A DNA stretch of 33,028 bases from Candidatus Poseidoniales archaeon (GTDB taxonomy: Archaea; Thermoplasmatota; Poseidoniia; Poseidoniales; Poseidoniaceae). The stretch covers positions 1 through 33,028 of the forward strand of contig JAPOGE010000017.1 in assembly GCA_028283345.1 (NCBI GenBank), in the 5' to 3' direction. Under the pieces are notes generated by a model. That model had not been told where the DNA came from. It did no database searches and saw only the letters and a program-made list of their open reading frames with translations. This document shows positions 28,171 to 33,028 of this stretch, one piece after another (within the stretch, counting starts at the first letter, position 1; each line of letters starts with the position of its first letter). Made by a program: the position numbers and the translations under genes.

Positions 28171-28413
28171 ATGTCGACGGGATTCGGCCACGAATTGCTC
28201 GGCCGTGAAATCGTCGACTCGCTCGGAGATACCCTCGGGCATCTCAAGGATATGCAGATCGACATCAATACCGGGCAGATCATCAATCTGCTGGTTGATT
28301 TAGAGGCCAATCTCGACCCGGCCAAACTTCCGTGGTCGATGGTCGATGGACTGATGCGGGTTCCCGCCGATCTGGTCGAGAGGGTGGCAACAAAAATCCA
28401 CTTACGTCCATAA
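28171..28413 (+). CDS. PRC-barrel domain protein
   Basis: The product has 80 residues, a single PRC-barrel: GHELLGREIVDSLGDTLGHL, then D-M-Q-IDINTGQIINLLVD, and the final RVPADLVERVATKIHL. The ATG at 28171 is preceded by GAGGTGAAGG, a good ribosome binding site; a TTG one codon earlier is less likely. The gene starts 11 bp after cdc48 and is surely co-transcribed with it. PRC-barrels occur in RimM and in many small archaeal proteins; CdpB-type PRC-barrel proteins of haloarchaea act in cell division with SepF and FtsZ. Which role applies here is unknown. An inverted repeat follows the stop codon. Confidence 0.88.
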   Translation: MSTGFGHELLGREIVDSLGDTLGHLKDMQIDINTGQIINLLVDLEANLDPAKLPWSMVDGLMRVPADLVERVATKIHLRP

Positions 28414-28420
28414 GCGGTGA

Positions 28421-28458
28421 GGGCGACCGGACAAAAGTAATCAGTACGTATGTCGCCC
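28421..28458 (+). terminator. Inverted repeat after the cdc48-PRC operon
   Basis: GGGCGAC (28421-28427) and GTCGCCC (28452-28458) form 7-bp perfect arms around 24 nt, eight bases after the PRC-barrel stop. No U-tract follows. The position suggests a 3'-end structure. The remaining ~245 bp up to the next gene hold nothing else I can support. Confidence 0.4.
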
Positions 28459-28702
28459 TGCGCCACAGGTGCCGCGAGGGCAAGCGAAGAAAATCTATTC
28501 CAGAGCAGATAATGTGATGATGAATCTGCTCGAATCGTGATTTAATGAGCGTTTTTCCCGAGCCCTCAAGGGGATGAAACTCCTGAATACGAGTGCAAGG
28601 CTGTTGCCACCAGTCCAGTGCTCTCCTTCTTCCGGCTCAGGCCAGTCTGTGCGGCCTTCGCCAAGGGGGAAGAATGAACAAGGACGGCCAATTCCCGTAG
28701 CC

Positions 28703-29242
28703 ATGACGAAGTCGTTCGGTTTGATGCTGGTTCTGTGCATTCCGCTTTTTGCGGGCTGTTTCGGTGATGTTGCCGAACCACCGGAACCGGAACCGGAGCC
28801 GACCATCTGGGTCGACCACCTGTTCACTACAGCACTGCGATTGCATGATAACGGAAGTTTCGACATTTACGGAAATGAAGGTTGGGTCAGCGCGGTTCGT
28901 ACCGAGGTCGATGATTCCAATCCGAAGATAGTCTGGGCCTACCCGGTGACCGGCGCCGGAGATGTTCCCGCCAACGAGACCTTGTTCTGCACTCGATTCA
29001 CCAATAATACCAATTCATCCGACACCTGTTTTCCCTCCCTGATGACCGAGAATACCTTTTGGCGTTCGATGATTCTTGATACCAGTGGTTGGGATACCTC
29101 GTGCATGGTCTTGGCCCGAGTTCCCACCGGCATGACGATGTCGGAAGTCGATGATGGATTTTGGCGGAATGATTGGGAAGCGATCGTTGAAGCCGAAATC
29201 ACCGCCGGACTCCAGCCATCTTGGTGTGATGACTACTACTGA
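28703..29242 (+). CDS. Small lipoprotein of unknown function
   Basis: The product has 179 residues from the ATG at 28703, chosen because it begins a clean lipoprotein signal, MTKSFGLMLVLCIPLFAGC, with Cys19. A Pro/Glu repeat linker (EPPEPEPEPEP-like) follows, then a compact domain with Trp, Asn and six further Cys that could form disulfides (FCTRF, DTCFPSL, DTSCMVL, PSWCDDYY). No family is recognised. The frame is open upstream to 28574, but that part has no signal and low coding character. It ends in a 7-bp tail-to-tail overlap with the membrane protein gene at 29236. It is probably anchored on the outer face of the membrane. Confidence 0.82.
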   Translation: MTKSFGLMLVLCIPLFAGCFGDVAEPPEPEPEPTIWVDHLFTTALRLHDNGSFDIYGNEGWVSAVRTEVDDSNPKIVWAYPVTGAGDVPANETLFCTRFTNNTNSSDTCFPSLMTENTFWRSMILDTSGWDTSCMVLARVPTGMTMSEVDDGFWRNDWEAIVEAEITAGLQPSWCDDYY

Positions 29243-30492
29243 ATCAATGGTTCATCGTAGGTCTTGATCTCCGGGGTGTCGTAGGTCTTGACTGCCGAGG
29301 TGGTGGCCTTCTCTTGACGCCCGGCCTTAATCGATTCAATTAACCCGGCGACCCTCTGCCATGGCACGATGAAGCGCAGAGCCGCCATGAAGGAGATGAA
29401 CAGCAGCGCCGAGATGACTAAGCCATAGGTCAGTTGTAATTCAATCGACTCACTCACCTGCGCCGCCCATTGACTCCCGGTAATCCCCTCGACCATATCG
29501 AGTAACATGCGGTGGAAGCCGAGCGCCACCATCGTCGCCAGCCCGGTGGCGCCGAGAATCGTCCCGGTGTGCCAGAGGTGGCCGGTGAGTATGTTATCCA
29601 TCTGGCGGACATATTCGGGGTCCTTTTTGCACGACTCGGGGAGTTTGTAGGCATATTCCAGATAGCGGATGACGGCGAATGCCGATTCTTGGAATATCAT
29701 CAACAGTATTGCAATCATGATGAGGCTGAACTGCTCGCTGGAAATCATGTCATAACCGAACAGACCGACCGTCGGCTCACCGATCTGGGTCTCGAGTGAA
29801 ATCAGTTGGCTGCCGACCGTTCCCAGTTGTGACTGGATGATCGGGAAGGTGAGAATTGCGTGGATGGCCAAGAAGATGAGAGTGAAGCCAATCGACCAGG
29901 CCACCGCCCGGCGAGACAGTCCCCAGATACCTTTCGCCCCCATGATGATGGGTAGGAAGTAAAAGGCGAGAATACCGATGCTGATGACCAAAGAAATCGG
30001 CCCGACCAAGGTATCCCACTGCGCATCGGTCGGAGGGTGGAAATCCCAATTAAACAACATATCCCAAGCCCATCCCAAGAGTAGACGGCCGACCAGTACC
30101 ACCATCAGAATAATCATGAAGCCGAGTTTGATGCGTCGTTGTGTGGTCGCATTCTGGAACGAGAGGAAGGCCATCCCCCCGCCCAGTAACATCCCCAGAA
30201 TAATCGGCATGTAGGTTCGCCCCAGTCCATTGTTGCCGATTCCCGTGACCCAGTCACCCAACGGCACCCGGTGTTCACCATTGCTGTTGATATCGAGGAA
30301 TTGGTCGAACAGGCTGAGCAACATCGTGTGGTCGATTGAACCGACGACATAGGTCTGGAAGATCTCAAGATACATCCACACCAGGGTCACTGTGGCTATT
30401 ACCTGTAGGGCTATTATCTGCCACTGCTTGCGCAACATGTTGAGGTGCAGGGTGCGTTGACCCTCGGCCTGAATCGCTACATCTTCTGCCAT
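29236..30492 (-). CDS. Polytopic membrane protein of the DUF58 operon
   Basis: The product has 418 residues from the ATG at 30492, which overlaps or abuts the stop of the DUF58 gene (30495-30497) within a few bases and so is preferred to the upstream frame start at 30549. About eight hydrophobic segments are visible, beginning with WQIIALQVIATVTLVWMYLE, including MPIILGMLLGGGMAFLSF, LGFMIILMVVLVGRLLLGWA, ISIGILAFYFLPIIMG and FSLIMIAILLMIFQESAF. Long external loops contain Trp and Asp. The C-terminal tail has a near repeat, KTYDTPEIKTYDEP. No family was recognised. By position it is the last gene of an operon with DUF58 and DUF4350 proteins, which often accompany MoxR ATPases in envelope assembly or protein maturation; a role in that complex is inferred. 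Confidence 0.82.
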   Translation of the reverse strand: MAEDVAIQAEGQRTLHLNMLRKQWQIIALQVIATVTLVWMYLEIFQTYVVGSIDHTMLLSLFDQFLDINSNGEHRVPLGDWVTGIGNNGLGRTYMPIILGMLLGGGMAFLSFQNATTQRRIKLGFMIILMVVLVGRLLLGWAWDMLFNWDFHPPTDAQWDTLVGPISLVISIGILAFYFLPIIMGAKGIWGLSRRAVAWSIGFTLIFLAIHAILTFPIIQSQLGTVGSQLISLETQIGEPTVGLFGYDMISSEQFSLIMIAILLMIFQESAFAVIRYLEYAYKLPESCKKDPEYVRQMDNILTGHLWHTGTILGATGLATMVALGFHRMLLDMVEGITGSQWAAQVSESIELQLTYGLVISALLFISFMAALRFIVPWQRVAGLIESIKAGRQEKATTSAVKTYDTPEIKTYDEPLIQ

Positions 30493-30494
30493 CC

Positions 30495-31748
30495 TCAGTA
30501 CCCCCGCGCGTTCAGAAGTGCCTGACTCAATTCCATATCCGGCATCCAATCGATGACCTGCGCCCCGAATCCGGCCAGCCCGGTCATGCGGTTAGCACGC
30601 TCCAGGCTCAAAACCTCGTAGGACATCCGTGGAATTCGGCTTACCAGACGCTCGAAATCAATACTGCTGGGAGAGAGGATGTTGACCTCGTGACCACGCC
30701 CGACAAGATCGCGCACCGCGTGCGGCACGGTACCATCGCCTTCGGCGCTGGAGATGATGAATACCGGGCTGCCGCGGCTGAATCGTGGGCCGATCGAGTT
30801 GGTTACTGCCTGCAACGGCATTTCGCCCTTGGGGGTGACCCCGGCCAAACTGCTGAGGATTTTGAAATACTGTTTGTCACCGGTGTCTGGTTGAAGATAT
30901 GATAATTTGTTGTCGTAGATGGTCAGAGAGACGCTGTCGCGCCGCTTGAGAAAGAAACTGGCGATGCTGGCGGCGGCGACGGTGCCCATCTCGAGGGGAT
31001 TCTTCAGCACCGTGCCGATACGAGAGATGTCGCGACTGTCGAGAATGATGTAGACGTCGGTGACCGCATCACGGCACTTCTCGTTGACCATCAACTCACC
31101 GGTGCGGGCAAAGGCCTTCCAGTTGATGCTCTTGAACGGGTCACCCGGCACATATTCGCGCAGGCTGTAGAATTCGGTGCCCGGGCCTGGAGTGCGCAGG
31201 GTCGTGGCACCGGTGTACATCTTCGGGGTGCGAGAGCGGACGAACGCCTCCTCGACATCCTTTATCTGCGGGAAGATGATGATATCGCTGTGGTGGTCGA
31301 TATACATCTCATCGGTGAACAGGTTGAACGAATTGTGGAAGCGCAGACTGACCGGGCCGAGTGAGAAGTGGCCGCGCAGAGGACAGCGCAGGACGTAGCG
31401 GATGCGGGTGGTCTCGCCTGGGCCGAGGTTGACGCGCATGCTGTTCAGGCCGCTGCGCAATTTCATCTCGTGCGGGATGTTATCGAAAATCTCCAATTGC
31501 TGGGTGCGGCGCAGCGCCTTGTTAGTTATCTCCAGTTCGACATAGAGGTCGTCACCCTTGTACAGATTGTCGGCCGATAGCATTCGCTTGACCTCGACAT
31601 CACCATGTCCCGAGAGCCACGAGTTGATGGCGATGAAGCCCATGAAACACAGACCCAGAATCATCAATTGATGATTGGATATCATCATCCCGATCAACAG
31701 CAGGGCGATGCTACCGGTAAAGGTGAAGGCGGCTTTACGAGTCCACAT
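30495..31748 (-). CDS. DUF58 domain protein (MoxR-associated)
   Basis: The product has 417 residues from the ATG at 31748, 14 bp inside the upstream gene; the frame extends to 31916 but that part only mirrors the upstream gene in another frame. Two membrane helices near the N-terminus (about 10-45; FTGSIALLLIGMMI and LMILGLCFMGFIAI) precede a beta-rich domain. The DUF58 signature is clear: GPGTEFYSLREYVPGDPF then INWKAFARTGELMVNE. A following VWA-like region (DVYIILDSRDISR, SVSLTIYDNKLSYL) fits the family. DUF58 proteins are usually encoded with MoxR AAA+ ATPases and transglutaminase or VWA proteins; the MoxR gene may lie outside the window to the right. It is translationally coupled to both neighbours. 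Confidence 0.9.
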   Translation of the reverse strand: MWTRKAAFTFTGSIALLLIGMMISNHQLMILGLCFMGFIAINSWLSGHGDVEVKRMLSADNLYKGDDLYVELEITNKALRRTQQLEIFDNIPHEMKLRSGLNSMRVNLGPGETTRIRYVLRCPLRGHFSLGPVSLRFHNSFNLFTDEMYIDHHSDIIIFPQIKDVEEAFVRSRTPKMYTGATTLRTPGPGTEFYSLREYVPGDPFKSINWKAFARTGELMVNEKCRDAVTDVYIILDSRDISRIGTVLKNPLEMGTVAAASIASFFLKRRDSVSLTIYDNKLSYLQPDTGDKQYFKILSSLAGVTPKGEMPLQAVTNSIGPRFSRGSPVFIISSAEGDGTVPHAVRDLVGRGHEVNILSPSSIDFERLVSRIPRMSYEVLSLERANRMTGLAGFGAQVIDWMPDMELSQALLNARGY

Positions 31749-33028
31749 AGGCCACCCCCCCAAGCGGATTCTTTGCCGCCCCCCAAGCCTTGATACGCTT
31801 GACGATGGTGACCATCTGTTCAAGCGAATACTGCCGCTTCTCAAAGACGAATTTCTCCAGCACCGGGTCTTTGATGAGCGATTGCAATTCACGTGCCGGC
31901 ATGGCATCGAACTCACCGCGCGTCAGACCCGAGACATTGCGTATCTTGGAGAGGAACACCTGTCGTATCTTGTTCGGCTTGGCGTAGTAGCCATAGCGAT
32001 GGGCATCGCCGAATCCGTAGTAGATGATGCTGAAGACGTGGCGCCAGGGTTCCGGGTCGAGTTTCTTGATTAAAACCGCCTCGAAGGCGACGAACAGCGC
32101 CAAGAACAGTATCAGCATCGCCATCGCTTCACTGGTGAAGTAGACCAATAGGAAGTAGACCATGTTGTAGGATTCGGCCATCATCGCATTCTGTGGGTGG
32201 CGACTCTCGTCGAACAGAACCTGCCCCTCTCCGGTGATGGAATCACCGTCCAGGATGGCCAGCGCCAAGACGTCCAGCGCCCACTTGCGGTTATCATTGA
32301 CCGGAATGTCCTTGCTCGATTCGCCATACTCGCCTCGATTGAAACCCGAATAATCGTACAGGGCGTTGGACAGCAGACTGCCATCGGCAACGAAGATGAT
32401 GCGGCCCTCCTTGCCGACCTCACACCTGGTCGTCTCACAGATCTCGACATAGAGCGGGAAATTCTGGTTGGCCAGGTCCGGAGTCTCCTCAGTCTGCTCA
32501 TTTCCAGCCCAGATCTCACCATCACCATTGACGTCGAGCGCCGCTTCACGACTGCTGTTGGATTGCACCTTTGGGGTGGCCAGAGTCGACCTCTTGCCAA
32601 TATCAATCTCAAGCGCGGTCGGCCCGTTCATCAGCAGGCGATAGGTGCCGTTATACTCGATTCGGCTGGTATCGGGATTCCAATGATGGGCGCACAACCC
32701 GGCCTCGGCGTAGGTGAAGACCGGTGCGGTCCACTTGGCGCAGGGGTGGGTGCTCTTGGCATTCTCCAGCGCCCAGGTCGGGTGGGTGCCGAACGATTTG
32801 GGGTCAAGGGTTGAGTTGTCCATGCCGCAGGGATTGGCCTGAATGCAGGCCCAGACGTAATTATAATCCAGACTGTGGGCATAGACCGTGTCATAGAGTG
32901 GGTAGCCGGTGTACTTGACCCCCAGAGTCTCGCCGAGACTGCTGGCAAAGCCGAAATCGTCGAGCACGATTACCGTTCCGTTGGCCTTGACGAAGGCGAT
33001 TATCGCATCGACCTCGGCATCCGAATAG
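31735..33028 (-). CDS. DUF4350-type membrane protein, N-terminus beyond the right edge
   Basis: The frame is open to the window edge (about 430 residues in view). The visible start, YSDAEVDAIIAFVKANGTVI followed by VLDDFGFASSLGETLGV, is the glutamine-amidotransferase-like fold of DUF4350 proteins (a strand ending in L-D-D-F-G). Later features are GRIIFVADGSLLSNALYD, NRKWALDVLALAILDGDSI (same fold, end part), a membrane helix MVYFLLVYFTSEAMAMLILFLALFVAFEAV (in two pieces) and a cytoplasmic tail of ~100 charged residues. A Cys-rich, Trp-rich insertion lies between the two halves. In other genomes DUF4350 sits with DUF58 and MoxR genes, as here. The stop overlaps the start of the DUF58 gene by 14 bp. 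Confidence 0.85.
   Translation of the reverse strand, partial: YSDAEVDAIIAFVKANGTVIVLDDFGFASSLGETLGVKYTGYPLYDTVYAHSLDYNYVWACIQANPCGMDNSTLDPKSFGTHPTWALENAKSTHPCAKWTAPVFTYAEAGLCAHHWNPDTSRIEYNGTYRLLMNGPTALEIDIGKRSTLATPKVQSNSSREAALDVNGDGEIWAGNEQTEETPDLANQNFPLYVEICETTRCEVGKEGRIIFVADGSLLSNALYDYSGFNRGEYGESSKDIPVNDNRKWALDVLALAILDGDSITGEGQVLFDESRHPQNAMMAESYNMVYFLLVYFTSEAMAMLILFLALFVAFEAVLIKKLDPEPWRHVFSIIYYGFGDAHRYGYYAKPNKIRQVFLSKIRNVSGLTRGEFDAMPARELQSLIKDPVLEKFVFEKRQYSLEQMVTIVKRIKAWGAAKNPLGGVAYVDS

Noticed and set aside
28574-28702. Upstream extension of the small lipoprotein
   Set aside because: It would bury the lipoprotein signal 43 residues inside the protein; the ATG at 28703 gives a normal signal peptide.

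Overview
The window looks like chromosome of a planktonic euryarchaeon of the Thermoplasmatota, most likely Marine Group II (Poseidoniia) or a close relative. The evidence is an archaeal EF-1A followed by uS10, a GINS-type replication factor, a Cdc48/VAT AAA+ ATPase followed by a PRC-barrel protein, TATA boxes placed for leaderless transcripts, several lipobox proteins ending in A/S-G-C, and a 2,000-residue anchored surface protein. The assignment to Marine Group II is inference. Most of the window is of medium GC. Two stretches (about 1-1300 and 14740-15780) are visibly AT-richer and use different codons.

Layout. 1-3040: two lipoproteins (one cut by the left edge) and a tandem ACT-domain protein. 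3089-5085: an AtuA-like protein (DUF1446) and its small partner domain as separate overlapping genes. 5303-7235: EF-1A, uS10 and a structured, repeat-containing non-coding stretch. 7236-14620: a divergent pair, a GINS-like factor and a giant surface protein. 14654-17202: tRNA-Leu(CAA) and a 2.46-kb insert bounded by an exact 24-bp copy of the tRNA 3' end. The insert carries an orphan membrane protein and a collagen-like lipoprotein. 17351-18266: an FTR1-type iron permease behind a perfect DtxR/IdeR-like palindrome and a TATA box. 18468-25760: a catabolic block on the minus strand with acetyl-CoA synthetase, succinate dehydrogenase (sdhCAB) and aldehyde dehydrogenase. 25928-28413: Cdc48 and a PRC-barrel protein. 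28703-33028: a small lipoprotein facing a DUF4350 - DUF58 - membrane protein operon that runs off the right edge.

How the parts fit. The metabolic genes suit an aerobic heterotroph: aldehyde oxidation, acetate activation, a TCA-linked respiratory complex II and a possible branched or terpenoid acid pathway (AtuA). Iron uptake by FTR1 would supply the Fe-S and haem needs of complex II. The surface proteins suggest interaction with particles or polymers.

The least expected signals are not ordinary genes. They are: (i) the tRNA-Leu-bounded mini-island without an integrase, whose lipoprotein shares an N-terminal module with the lipoprotein at the left window edge; (ii) a 40-nt stem-loop found twice, 21 kb apart, each time directly at a stop codon in the sense orientation, with substitutions that keep base pairing; (iii) the iron-box/TATA/leaderless architecture in front of FTR1, and a second partial iron-box-like palindrome in front of the island lipoprotein; (iv) an array of eight consecutive N-G-T sequons encoded by a 9-bp minisatellite.
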